DNA from: Gemmatimonadaceae bacterium | Lineage (GTDB): Bacteria; Gemmatimonadota; Gemmatimonadetes; Gemmatimonadales; Gemmatimonadaceae | Direction of reading: 5' to 3' | NCBI GenBank assembly: GCA_019752115.1 | Contig: JAIEMN010000024.1 | Coordinates: forward strand, 186,001 to 250,000 | DNA length: 64,000 bases | In this document: positions 54,567-64,000 of the stretch, piece after piece | Numbering within the stretch: the stretch's first letter is position 1 | Layout: each line of letters opens with the position of its first letter | The notes under the pieces: generated by a model | The model's database searches: none | What the model saw: the letters and a program-made list of their open reading frames with translations, nothing else | Told to the model about the DNA's origin: nothing | Made by a program: the position numbers and the translations under genes

Positions 54567-55460
54567 TTAGCGATCGAAATGCACCCAGCGGTTGGTCGCG
54601 TCGAGCACCGCCAAAACCGCGCTCGTTTCCGCGCTCTCCCGCACTTCACAGCTGCCCGTCAGTACCACCGGCTCACGTCCCACCTTCGCCGACAGGCTGA
54701 CAAACACGAACTCCCGATCAAACGCGTCGATCAACTTGGCCCCTTCCAGCGCCAGGCTCTTGTCGCCGCCCGGCGTGGCCTTCGTGGCCGTCGAGATCGC
54801 CTGCAACGTCGCGCGGGCCGACAGCTCGATCCGCGAACGCTCCGATTCCTGCCCTTCCGCCTCGCCGAAGTACTCCTCGCCATCGCGCGTCAGCGTGACG
54901 CGGCACAACACCCCGCGCGCGCGCGAACGACGGACTTCGACATCCTCGAACACCAGCAACCGACGGCTTGCCCCGACGGTCGACACCGTAGAGGCAGACG
55001 ACTCAGGAGCGGAAACGGCACTGAGATGGGCGTGCAACCGACCACCCGGCAGCGGGGTCGGCTGAGGGGCCGGCTCGGGGGCGACCGCCTGCGGCATCGG
55101 CGGCACGGCCGCCTGGGGCGCTGAGGGGGCTGCTCCGCCGGCCATGGCCGTCAGGCCGGCAGGCGGGGTCACCGGCGGCGCTTCGGGACGAGGCGTGTCT
55201 ATAGTGGTGGCAACCGAGATCTTCCGGTGGTTGACCCGGAGACCGAGCTGCGCAATGAGCGCGCTCTCGATGTTGCGAACCGTATTCTTGGGGGCGACCT
55301 GATCGGTCGTCAGCACGTGGATCTCTTCCACGGCGCCCGTTTCGTTCGGCATGATCCGAACCGCAACCACCCCTGGCAGGGTGGCGATCAGCTCCTCAGC
55401 CCTCCGAATGGGCAACACACTCCCCGCAATGGTTCCGGAGGGAGAAGAGGGCGACGACAT
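54567..55460 (-). CDS. Two-domain protein of unknown function
   Basis: A 297-residue protein. ATG 55460 is chosen because the region upstream does not look coded. The N-terminal domain (about 10-90) has IRRAEELIATLPGVVAVRI and NTVRNIESALIAQLGLRVNHRKISVA, in which DIES/HRKIS-like words recur in proteins of many Gram-positive and deep-branching bacteria; function unknown. A Pro/Ala-rich linker (about 95-150) follows. The C-terminal domain (about 165-297) has LLVFEDVEVRRSRARGVLC, ARATLQAI and ending VLDATNRWVHFDR, an alpha/beta pattern also seen as an uncharacterised repeat in actinobacteria. GC returns to the chromosomal level here. Confidence 0.78.
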   Translation of the reverse strand: MSSPSSPSGTIAGSVLPIRRAEELIATLPGVVAVRIMPNETGAVEEIHVLTTDQVAPKNTVRNIESALIAQLGLRVNHRKISVATTIDTPRPEAPPVTPPAGLTAMAGGAAPSAPQAAVPPMPQAVAPEPAPQPTPLPGGRLHAHLSAVSAPESSASTVSTVGASRRLLVFEDVEVRRSRARGVLCRVTLTRDGEEYFGEAEGQESERSRIELSARATLQAISTATKATPGGDKSLALEGAKLIDAFDREFVFVSLSAKVGREPVVLTGSCEVRESAETSAVLAVLDATNRWVHFDR

Positions 55461-55621
55461 GCCGAAATTGACTGGAATGGACAGGCGTGGCTCCGCGGCT
55501 GACCAGCTCGAGGGGAGGGGACCGACCGTCTTACAGGGCCAATATGTGGCTGAGGACGCCGTGTGGCAAGGCTCCCCGTCCCTACAAGATGTTGTCGGAC
55601 TTACACGTACCCCCATCCACC

Positions 55622-57288
<1,667 letters not shown>

Positions 57289-57292
<4 letters not shown>

Positions 57293-58398
57293 GCCTTCCC
57301 CGGGCGCTTGTAGAACGGCAGCTTGACCACGCGCGCGGGGACCGCCTTGCCGCGAATCTCCACCGCGAAGGTCGCGCCTTCCACCGCCGCGGCGGCCGGC
57401 AGGAAGCACGTGCCGATCGGGATACCGAGCGTGGGGCTCATGGTGCCGCTGCGCACTTCGCCAAACGGCACGCCGTCCACATGCACGGGATAGCCGTGCC
57501 GCGGAATGGCGCGTTCGTCGAAGGTGAAACCCACGAGCTTGCGCGCCGTGCCTTCCGCGGCCTGCTTCGCGAGCACGTCCTTGCCCAGGAACGGTTCGGC
57601 CTTGCCGAGCTTGAGGAGCCAGTTGAGGCCCGCCTCGACGGGCGTCACCTGGTCATCGAGTTCATGGCCGTAGAGGCACATCCCCGCCTCGAGACGCAGG
57701 GAGTCGCGGCACCCAAGCCCCGCCGGCGTCACTGCGCCACTCGCCATCACGGCGTTCCAGATGTGCGCCGCCTTGCTCTCATCGAAATAGAGCTCGAAGC
57801 CGAGTTCACCGGTGTAGCCCGTGCGCGAGATGATGCACGGCACCCCGGCGACATGACCCTCGGTGAACCAGTAGTACTTGATGCCATCGAGCGGCACATC
57901 GGCGAGCGCGGCGACGATCGCCGGCGCCTTCGGGCCCTGGATCGCCAGCAGCGCCGTGGCGTCGGAGATATCCGTCATCGTGCAGTCGAAACCGGCACGA
58001 TGCGCCTCGAGGTGCGCGAGGTCCTTGTCGCGATTGCTCGCGTTGATCACCAGCATGAGGTGATCGGCGAAGCGATACACGAGCAGGTCATCGACGATGG
58101 TGCCGTCGGCGCGGAGCAGCGTGGAGTACTGCACCTGCCCGATGCCGAGCGCGGCGACGTCATTGCTCGTGACCGAGTTGACGAAGCGAATGGCATCGGG
58201 GCCCTTCACGATGACCTCACCCATGTGCGACACGTCGAACATGCCGCAGCTCTCGCGCACGGCCTTGTGCTCGGCGGTGATCCCGCTCGGGTACTGCACC
58301 GGCATCTCGTAGCCGGCGAAGGGAACGATCTTGGCACCCAGGGCGACGTGGATGTCGTAGAGCGGCGTGCGCTTGAGCGCGGCAGTCGAGTCAGTCAT
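57289..58398 (-). CDS. gcvT: Aminomethyltransferase (glycine cleavage T protein)
   Basis: A 369-residue tetrahydrofolate-dependent enzyme that releases ammonia and forms methylene-THF from the aminomethyl-lipoyl H protein. It shows the family parts PFAGYEMPVQYPSGI, CGMFDVSHMGEVIVKGPDA, NSVTSNDVAALG and RTGYTGELGFELY, and the C-terminal barrel GSVRSGTMSPTLGIPIG-like segment (EVRSGTMSPTLGIPIG). The other gcv genes are not in the window. No glycine riboswitch is visible in the 96-base upstream gap. Its stop overlaps the sigma-54 activator start. Confidence 0.97.
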
Positions 58399-58411
58399 GG
58401 GCTGGAAAGAA

Positions 58412-58442
58412 TCAGGGCGCGTCCGATGTGGGCGCGCCCTGA
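58412..58442 (-). terminator. Terminator after bcp
   Basis: Stem TCAGGGCGCG / CGCGCCCTGA with an 11-base loop; the minus strand continues TTCTTTCCAG. It lies between the bcp stop and the gcvT start. Confidence 0.78.
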
Positions 58443-58494
58443 AACATGCTCAAAATGGCAGACAATCGCCAGCCAAGCTGGCAGTCGCCCGCGA

Positions 58495-58953
58495 TCAGCC
58501 GATGACGGCCATGACCTCTTCGGCGTGGCCGGCCGGTTTCACCTTCTCGAAGACCTTGGCGATCTTGCCCTTGGGGTCGATCACGAAGGTGGTGCGTTCG
58601 ACGCCCATGTACTTCCGGCCGTACATCGACTTCTCCTTCCACACTTCGTAGGCCTGGAGCACGGTCTTTTCCGTGTCGGCGAGGAGCGTGAAGGGGAGCT
58701 CGTACTTGGCCTTGAACTTGGCGTGCGACTTCACCGGGTCCGGGCTGATGCCGAGGATGACCGCCTTCCCCTTCTTGAACTTGGGGAAGAGGTCACGGAA
58801 CTCGCAGGCTTCGGTGGTGCAGCCGGAGGTGTCGTCCTTGGGATAGGCGTACAGCACGACCCACTGCCCCTTGAGCGACGAGAGCGTGAGTTCCTCACCG
58901 GTGTCGGTGGGGAGGGTGAAATCGGGGGCCTTGGTGCCTTCAGCGATGGGCAT
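58495..58953 (-). CDS. bcp: Thioredoxin-dependent peroxiredoxin (Bcp/PrxQ)
   Basis: A 152-residue cytoplasmic thiol peroxidase reducing hydroperoxides with thioredoxin. PDFTLPTDTGEELTLSSLKG opens the thioredoxin fold; the peroxidatic cysteine lies in DDTSGCTTEACEFRD, with a second cysteine five residues later as in PrxQ. The C-terminal FVIDPKGKIAKVFEKV is standard. It ends at a clear terminator, so it is probably a single-gene unit. Confidence 0.96.
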   Translation of the reverse strand: MPIAEGTKAPDFTLPTDTGEELTLSSLKGQWVVLYAYPKDDTSGCTTEACEFRDLFPKFKKGKAVILGISPDPVKSHAKFKAKYELPFTLLADTEKTVLQAYEVWKEKSMYGRKYMGVERTTFVIDPKGKIAKVFEKVKPAGHAEEVMAVIG

Positions 58954-58975
58954 GGTGCGCGAGAGTTCCGGCTAG

Positions 58976-59017
58976 AGCGTTTCGATTACAGCGTTTCGGT
59001 TACAGCGTTTCGTTTCC
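58976..59017. repeat. 14-bp tandem triplication at the argF 3' end
   Basis: Three copies of AGCGTTTCGRTTAC (58976-58989, 58990-59003, 59004-59017), the third degenerate. On the minus strand each unit reads GAAACGCTGTAA or a variant, so the argF C-terminal codons and stop are repeated in tandem. Confidence 0.85.
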
Positions 59018-59941
59018 CATGAGCACCGCCATGATCGCCTTCTGGATGTGCAGGCGATTCTCGGCTTCATCCCAGACCACGCTCTGCGGGCCGTCGATGA
59101 CGCTGGCGGTGACCTCTTCGCCGCGGTGCGCGGGGAGGCAGTGGAGAAAGATCGCGTGGGGGGCGGCGAGTTCCATGAGCGTGTCGTCCACCTGATAGAG
59201 CGCGAACGCCAGCGCGCGCTTGGCCTGCTCCTCCTCCTGCCCCATCGACGCCCACACGTCGGTGGTCACGACATCGGCGCCGGCCACCGCCTCTCGCGGG
59301 TCGCGGAGCAGGCGCACATCGGCGGCCTTTTCGCGGGCGAGCGCGAGGAACTGCTCGTCGGGCTCGAAGCCCTCGGGGCACGCGATCGTGAGCGTGAAGC
59401 CCAGGTGCGCGGCCGCCTCGATCCACGAGTTGGCCATGTTGTTGCCGTCGCCAATCCATGCCACTGTCTTGCCGCGGATGGTGCCGCGGTGCTGGTGCAC
59501 GGTGAGGATATCGGCGAGGATCTGACAGGGGTGCGACAGATCGGTGAGGCCGTTGATCACCGGCACATCGGCGTCGGCCGCCAGATCCACCGCGTCCTGA
59601 TGCGCGAAGGTGCGGATCATGATGCCATGCACGTAGCGCGACAGCACGCGGGCCGTATCGGCGATGGGCTCCCCGCGGCCGATCTGTACGTCACGCGGCG
59701 ACAGGAAGTGCGCCGACCCGCCCAACTGCAGCGCCCCCACTTCGAAGCTCATGCGCGTCCGCGTGGACGACTTCATGAACAGCATCGCGAGCGCCTTGCC
59801 GGCGAGCGGCTTCTTGTCGTAGCCGCCGGTTCGCATCCGCTCGGCGAGATCGAGCAGCGCAAACGTTTCGGCCGGCGAGAAGTCGGCGATGTTGAGGAAG
59901 TCGCGATGGGGCCGATTGGCCCGCGGCGGCGGTGCGTGCAT
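59000..59941 (-). CDS. argF: Ornithine carbamoyltransferase
   Basis: A 313-residue enzyme making citrulline from ornithine and carbamoyl phosphate in arginine synthesis. The carbamoyl-phosphate loop SSTRTRMSFEVGALQLGG, the HPCQILADI motif, the ornithine loop AWIGDGNNMANSWIEAA and FLHCLPAHRGEEV (Cys and Arg for substrate binding) are all typical. N-acetylornithine transcarbamylase is less likely. The last codons and stop overlap a 14-bp tandem repeat, so the C-terminus (MGNETL) may have been altered by slippage. Confidence 0.96.
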   Translation of the reverse strand: MHAPPPRANRPHRDFLNIADFSPAETFALLDLAERMRTGGYDKKPLAGKALAMLFMKSSTRTRMSFEVGALQLGGSAHFLSPRDVQIGRGEPIADTARVLSRYVHGIMIRTFAHQDAVDLAADADVPVINGLTDLSHPCQILADILTVHQHRGTIRGKTVAWIGDGNNMANSWIEAAAHLGFTLTIACPEGFEPDEQFLALAREKAADVRLLRDPREAVAGADVVTTDVWASMGQEEEQAKRALAFALYQVDDTLMELAAPHAIFLHCLPAHRGEEVTASVIDGPQSVVWDEAENRLHIQKAIMAVLMGNETL

Positions 59942-59997
59942 GGATATGCGCCCCGAACGGGGTCCCCGGGGGACCCCCCGGTGGGGGGAAAGCAGAC

Positions 59998-60019
59998 GGC
60001 GCGGCTGGAGGGCCGCGCC
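59998..60019 (-). terminator. Hairpin after the kinase gene at 60 kb
   Basis: Perfect stem GGCGCGGC / GCCGCGCC with a 6-base loop, followed on the minus strand by GTCTGCTTTCCCC. It lies 60 bases beyond the kinase stop and before argF. Confidence 0.65.
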
Positions 60020-60081
60020 GAGCGAGTTGGGAATCTATGCGGGGGTGGGGCGTGGGGGGAGCGGGGTGCCGCCCGGCGAGA

Positions 60082-62430
60082 TCAGGGCGTCGGCGGCAGG
60101 CCCTTGATGCCGTAGCTCGTGAGCAGCGCCTGATAGTGAGGCTCAGCGCGGTGACTCCCGATCTTCCCGCCAAAAATCCCGATGAAGAGACGCCAGGCTG
60201 ACCGCTCGCGGTTTCCGATCTCGAGCCACTTGTACATCGCGGTGGTGTCGCCGACTTCGGCGGCGGCCCACGCGATCATCTCGGGCGGCGAGTAGCTGCG
60301 CTCCCACGCGCGCTCGGCGGCCTGCAGCCGAGTTCGGGCCTCGGCGCCACGGCCCATGCGCGCGAGCGCGATGATGCCGATCGACGAGGGGTGCCCGATC
60401 GTGGGCTCCTGCGCCGTGGCAATCTGCAGGGCCTCCGCATGGCGACCGCTCACCAACGGCACCATCGCTGCACCGACGTCCCCGTAGGTCACGGATTTCA
60501 CGAAGTCCGGCGCGCGCGCCCACGCGCGCTCCGCGGACACACGGTCGCCCATCATGACGGGCAGATAGATCTGATTCAGCGCCGGCAGCGGATCCAACGG
60601 GTCGACCTTCACCATCGAATCGAGGAGCGCCATGGCGGCGGGCACGTTCGCCTGCGACGTGTGCACCATGTATTGCGCGAACATCGCCCGGATCGAGAGG
60701 GGGTCGCGACGGCGTGCTGCGGCCACCAGCTGCTGCGCTCGCGACCAATCGAACGCATAGCCCGCGGTATGGGTTGCCGCGGCGGCGAGCACGTCGGCGC
60801 GCGTGCTGTCGATTGACATCGCTCGACCGATAAACTCGGAGGCCTTTGGCATCACCGCGTTCGGGTGCTCGAAGCCGTCCGAGAGCGCACTGTAGACAAA
60901 TGCCTTGCCGATCAGCGCGTCGACCAGAGTGGCATCGATCGTCAGTGCACTGTCGTAGAGGGCGAGTCCCCGATCCAACCCGTCTCGCGAAAGGCTGTTG
61001 ACCGCATACCGAGCGCGAAGCACGAGGTCGTAGCTGCGCGGATCGACGAGTCGTCGGCCGCCTTGATGGTCGCCCGCCAACCCGACAATCCGCTTGGCGA
61101 TGGAGTCGACGATATCCCGCTGCAGCTCCACGATCTCCGCGTTCGATCGCTCGGCGCTAAAGCTCCAGAGCACCGAGTTGTCGCCCGCGCGGGCGAGTTC
61201 AGCGGAGATGCGTACCTGTTGGCCACTGCGTCGCACGGCGCCGGTCAGCACGGTGGCGACGCCGGTGGCACGCCCGGCCTCCTGCGGCGTCGGGTGCTTG
61301 CCCTTGAACGAGAAGGCGGTGTTCCGTCCGATCACCCGCATCCCCGACTCGGCCAGTTTACCGATGAGATCCTCGGTGACACCGTCGGCGAAGTACTCCT
61401 GCGCCGTGTCGCGCGCGGCGTTGTCGAACGGAAGGACCACGATGGACCGATCGGTTGCGGCAGCGACGGCCGGCGCCGCGGTTCCGGAGCGCCACCACCA
61501 GCCCGCGGCGAGTAGCAGGGCGACCAGCGGCAGGACCATTAACCCGCGAGGCGTCGATTTTGTCGCGGACGCCACGATCGCCGCGGGGGTCGCGATGCCA
61601 TCGATTACCGCCAGCAGCTCGCGCGCGGACTGGGGCCGATCACCCGGCATCTTGGCCAAGCACTGCTCCACCAGCCGCGCCAGCGACTCCGGCACGTCGG
61701 CGCGCGTCGCGCGCACTGGCTTTGGCGCTTCCGTGATGTGCGCGGCGTAGATCGCGCTCGGCGCCCGATTGCCGAATGGCGTGCTGCCCGTGAGCAGCTC
61801 ATACGCCACGCAGCCCCACGCGTACAGATCCGCGCGATGATCGAGTTGCGGATCGGCACTCACCTGCTCCGGCGCCATGTAGGCGGGCGTGCCGAGGGCC
61901 ATGCCGGCGCCGGTGAGCGCGGTCGTGTTCGGCGCGTTGGTAGCGCTCGAGAGCGCCTTTGCCACGCCGAAATCCGTCACCACCGCCGCGCCGTCGGCGA
62001 GGAGCACGTTGTCCGGCTTGATGTCGCGGTGCACGAAGCCCTGCGCGTGCGCGTAGGCGAGCGCCTGGGCGATATCGCGCAGGATCTTGGTCGCCTCGGC
62101 GACCGGAAGGGCGCCCTGCCCTGCGATGCGCGCCCGGAGCGACTCACCGGCCACGTAGGGCATGGCGAACCACGGTACCCCATTCGCCTCGCCGGCGGTG
62201 AGCACGGGGACGATGTGGGGGTGCTGCAATTGGGCCGCGGTGCTGATCTCGCGACGGAAGCGCTCGACCGCCTGGGCCCCGCCATCAACGGGCACGACCT
62301 TGATGGCGACGCGGCGGTTGAGCGCGGTCTCCACAGCCACGAACACGCGCGACATGCCCCCGCCACCGAGCTCGCGTTCGAGGCGGTAGGTGGGGGCGAG
62401 GGCTTGGGCGAGATCGGGCGCGTCGGCCAT
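60082..62430 (-). CDS. Ser/Thr protein kinase with TolB-like and TPR-like regions
   Basis: A 782-residue kinase. The catalytic domain has LGGGGMSRVFVAVE (about 21-34), Lys44, VHRDIKPDNVLL (Asp136) and DFGVAKAL (153-155). A transmembrane helix sits at about 300-320 (LMVLPLVALLLAAGWWW). It is followed by a TolB/FlgO-like domain (RSIVVLPFDNAARDTAQEYF, DGVTEDLIGKLAE, VLTGAVRRSGQQVRI) at about 335-460. The remaining 320 residues are helical, TPR-like (ALYDSALTIDATLVDALIGK). Such kinase-TolB-TPR proteins are plentiful in Gemmatimonadota and Acidobacteriota. The external part is probably a sensor. Confidence 0.93.
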   Translation of the reverse strand: MADAPDLAQALAPTYRLERELGGGGMSRVFVAVETALNRRVAIKVVPVDGGAQAVERFRREISTAAQLQHPHIVPVLTAGEANGVPWFAMPYVAGESLRARIAGQGALPVAEATKILRDIAQALAYAHAQGFVHRDIKPDNVLLADGAAVVTDFGVAKALSSATNAPNTTALTGAGMALGTPAYMAPEQVSADPQLDHRADLYAWGCVAYELLTGSTPFGNRAPSAIYAAHITEAPKPVRATRADVPESLARLVEQCLAKMPGDRPQSARELLAVIDGIATPAAIVASATKSTPRGLMVLPLVALLLAAGWWWRSGTAAPAVAAATDRSIVVLPFDNAARDTAQEYFADGVTEDLIGKLAESGMRVIGRNTAFSFKGKHPTPQEAGRATGVATVLTGAVRRSGQQVRISAELARAGDNSVLWSFSAERSNAEIVELQRDIVDSIAKRIVGLAGDHQGGRRLVDPRSYDLVLRARYAVNSLSRDGLDRGLALYDSALTIDATLVDALIGKAFVYSALSDGFEHPNAVMPKASEFIGRAMSIDSTRADVLAAAATHTAGYAFDWSRAQQLVAAARRRDPLSIRAMFAQYMVHTSQANVPAAMALLDSMVKVDPLDPLPALNQIYLPVMMGDRVSAERAWARAPDFVKSVTYGDVGAAMVPLVSGRHAEALQIATAQEPTIGHPSSIGIIALARMGRGAEARTRLQAAERAWERSYSPPEMIAWAAAEVGDTTAMYKWLEIGNRERSAWRLFIGIFGGKIGSHRAEPHYQALLTSYGIKGLPPTP

Positions 62431-62458
62431 GGCCTATACTAGCGACGGCGCACAGCGA

Positions 62459-62959
62459 TCACGAGCCATTCCCGCGCAGGGCACGGCGCACCTCGGTGGC
62501 GAAGTTACGCACCACGATGAGACGCGGCTCGCGCACGCGGCGGATCCCGATGATATCGCCGTTCGGCCCCACGTCGAAGGCGGCGTGCAGGCGATCATCA
62601 GAGGCCAGCACCCCTTGGGTGACGGCGCGCGTGCCGGTGATCACGGGATCCGGGGTGAAGGCGAGCGACACCTCGACAATGGCGTCCCCTTCCGGGTAAA
62701 AGAGCGCCTTGCTGTCGCGACGCCAGACGGGGAGGATATGCGGATGCTGCAGCTTGGCCGTGGTCTTGATCTCACTCAGGAACCGCTCCGCCCCCAGCGC
62801 AGCGCCCAGGTCCGGGTGCAGGACCTTGATGGCGACGTCGCGCTCATGACGCAGATCGTGCGCAAGATAGACGGTGGCCATGCCACCGGCGCCGAGTTCG
62901 CGCTCGACGCGGTAGCGGTCGGCGACGGCAGTGGTGAGGCGCTCGAGCGTGGAACTCAT
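62459..62959 (-). pseudogene. Kinase/beta-propeller deletion fusion (remnant)
   Basis: A 166-residue open frame. Residues 1-77 are an intact kinase N-lobe start (RVERELGAGGMATVYLAHDL, VAIKVL, LQHPHILPVW). At PVW the sequence jumps to the end of a PD40/TolB-like propeller (RRDSKALFYPEGDAIVEV... to VVRNFATEVRRAL). The next gene has the same junction words as PVWSRDGRSLFYRT and ends similarly (MLVLNWAAEVRARLKK). A deletion of about 2 kb between short homologies would explain it. The catalytic loop is missing, so it cannot be a kinase. It begins 7 bases after the upstream gene. Confidence 0.8.
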
Positions 62960-62966
62960 GACGTCC

Positions 62967-64000
62967 TTAAGGCTTCTTGAGGCGCGCGCGCACTTCCGCG
63001 GCCCAGTTGAGCACGAGCATCACCGAGGCGCGCGAGTCCTTCGTTTGCAGCATCAACAGGTGCTTGCCGTCGGGTGCCACATCGTACGACGCGTGCGGCC
63101 CTGAGGACTCGAACGCGTTCGCGAAGAGCGCGCGCCGCGATTGCACCGTAAAGGTGGGCGACGCGTTGACCGCGGCGACCACCACGGCGGTGTCGGTGCG
63201 ATAGAAGAGCGACCGGCCGTCGCGCGACCAGACCGGTTCGCTGCCACCACCGCTCGAGACTTGCACGCGACCGCCGGGGCCGGGCCACGGGCGAACATAT
63301 ACCTCCGCGTCCCCCGACTCATCGGAGCTGTAGGCGAGCCACTTGCCGTCGGGCGAGAACCGCGGCGCCCAGTTCACCGACTTGGTGAGGAACGCCGTCG
63401 CAGCCGCAGACTTGTCGAGCGGCATCATGAAGACCTGCTGATCGCCGTTGCCTTCGTCGGTGCGGTACATCAGCGTGCGCCCGTCGGGCGAGACCATCCC
63501 TTCATTCGGTCCACCGGGCACTTCCACGAGGAGTTCCGGCGTGCCGCTGCCATCCGCCGGCTGCCACCTGAGCCCGCGCCGCGGCGAGACCTGACGATAG
63601 AGCACCCGCTTGCCATCGGGCGTCCATTCGGGGCGGACATTGCTGCCGCCGGAGGTGAGTCGAGTCAGCGTGGCCGACGCGATCTCGTAGATCCAGATAT
63701 CGCGCCCCTGTGGGCCGCCGATATCGAACGCGACCCGCGAGCCGTCGGGTGAATAGCGCGGATTCCCGAACTGCCGCGCCTCGGTGAGAAAGGGCGTGGT
63801 GGCACCGCGCTCGTCCACGAGCACCGCCGAGACGGCCGACTGCCCCGGTGAATAGAGCAGCGCGCCCGACGCCGAGAGCCCGGGTCCCTGCACCGACTCC
63901 ATGAGGGGTACCGCCGGTCCGGTGGTCTTGCGCGCGTTCAGATCGACCGGTACCCCCATGAGCGTGCCGTCGGCGCGCAGGAACACCACATAGTCATCGA
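62967..64000 (-). CDS. C-terminal part of Ser/Thr kinase with PD40 propeller (5' end beyond window)
   Basis: The frame is open to the window edge (344 residues visible). Six or more beta-propeller blades of PD40/TolB type are seen: RYSPDGSRVAFDIGG, EWTPDGKRVLYRQ, MVSPDGRTLMYRTD, RFSPDGKWLAYSSDESG and PVWSRDGRSLFYRTD. It ends YDVAPDGKHLLMLQTK and VLNWAAEVRARLKKP. This is the typical C-terminus of kinase-propeller proteins in this group; the kinase domain should lie to the right of the window. It is the likely donor-type relative of the adjacent deletion fusion. Confidence 0.88.
   Translation of the reverse strand, partial: DDYVVFLRADGTLMGVPVDLNARKTTGPAVPLMESVQGPGLSASGALLYSPGQSAVSAVLVDERGATTPFLTEARQFGNPRYSPDGSRVAFDIGGPQGRDIWIYEIASATLTRLTSGGSNVRPEWTPDGKRVLYRQVSPRRGLRWQPADGSGTPELLVEVPGGPNEGMVSPDGRTLMYRTDEGNGDQQVFMMPLDKSAAATAFLTKSVNWAPRFSPDGKWLAYSSDESGDAEVYVRPWPGPGGRVQVSSGGGSEPVWSRDGRSLFYRTDTAVVVAAVNASPTFTVQSRRALFANAFESSGPHASYDVAPDGKHLLMLQTKDSRASVMLVLNWAAEVRARLKKP

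Noticed and set aside
58399-58494. Possible glycine riboswitch ahead of gcvT
   Set aside because: The 96-base gap contains only the bcp terminator hairpin and no tandem aptamer-like core.
59940-60081. GC-rich palindromes near CCCCGGGGG as a possible replication origin or regulatory array
   Set aside because: They lie between a kinase stop and the argF start and are adequately explained as a terminator with GC-rich spacer; no DnaA-box series or AT-rich unwinding stretch is present.

Overview
The window looks like a piece of a high-GC, Gram-negative chromosome, most likely from a Gemmatimonas-like bacterium (Gemmatimonadota). That placement is an inference. It rests on the GC-rich third codon positions, outer-membrane and lipoprotein genes next to L,D- and D,D-peptidases, several Ser/Thr kinases fused to TolB-like or beta-propeller modules, an ATP synthase a subunit with a secreted N-terminal extension, and a glutaryl-CoA dehydrogenase/EtfABD respiratory branch. 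No rRNA, tRNA, CRISPR array or transposase was seen. Genes are tightly packed, and many stop/start pairs overlap as ATGA, GTGA or TGATG.

Layout. 1-5 kb (minus): NrnA-like phosphoesterase (cut by the edge), amino acid permease, guaB, a YkvA-like protein and a small Ala/Pro-rich protein. 5-8.8 kb (minus): a cell-wall block with two M15-type peptidases carrying EF-hand-like loops, an L,D-transpeptidase and a membrane protein translated just ahead of it. 8.9-18.6 kb (plus): gpmI, a beta-barrel-like protein, a PTPS/QueD enzyme, a PBP4-type carboxypeptidase, moeA, a methyltransferase, a small secreted protein and a GH3 glycosidase. 18.7-24 kb (minus): etfD, etfA, etfB and glutaryl-CoA dehydrogenase, an electron route from acyl-CoA to menaquinone. 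24.2-27.1 kb: an Ig-repeat lipoprotein broken by a one-base frameshift. 27-33.6 kb: SprT-like protease, a quinone/aromatic-stress pair (esterase and ring-cleaving dioxygenase) behind a perfect palindromic operator, a Ser/Thr kinase, a metallophosphoesterase and NAD-isocitrate dehydrogenase. 33.7-39 kb: cstA-ybdD, an MFS transporter, an M20 peptidase and a GxxExxY protein.

39-44.1 kb (minus) is a four-gene chain with 4-base overlaps: sugar nucleotidyltransferase, GH109 glycosidase, second nucleotidyltransferase and galactokinase-family kinase, preceded by a sugar-isomerase-like cupin. It reads as an amino-sugar/galactose salvage unit. 44.2-47.6 kb holds atpZ-I-B-E-F-H, which ends at a terminator without the alpha, gamma, beta or epsilon genes. 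47.8-49.4 kb: a BsuPI-like lipoprotein and a MoxR ATPase.

49.6-54.5 kb is the most unusual region. A SARP/AAA regulator changes base composition in mid-gene, and the lower-GC stretch continues through an HD-GYP protein, a 23-codon gene with a strong ribosome-binding site and a 30-bp dyad. 54.6-60 kb: a two-domain protein of unknown function, a sigma-54 activator with a degenerate receiver coupled to gcvT, bcp, and argF with a triplicated 14-bp tail. 60-64 kb: one intact kinase/TolB gene, a kinase-propeller deletion fusion, and the end of a third such gene.

Three long intergenic hairpins (18.6, 36.0 and 38.5 kb), with arms built from short repeated words and sharing a CTGATCG core, may be a repeat family. 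Together with the 50.7-54.5 kb island they are the best candidates for something undescribed.
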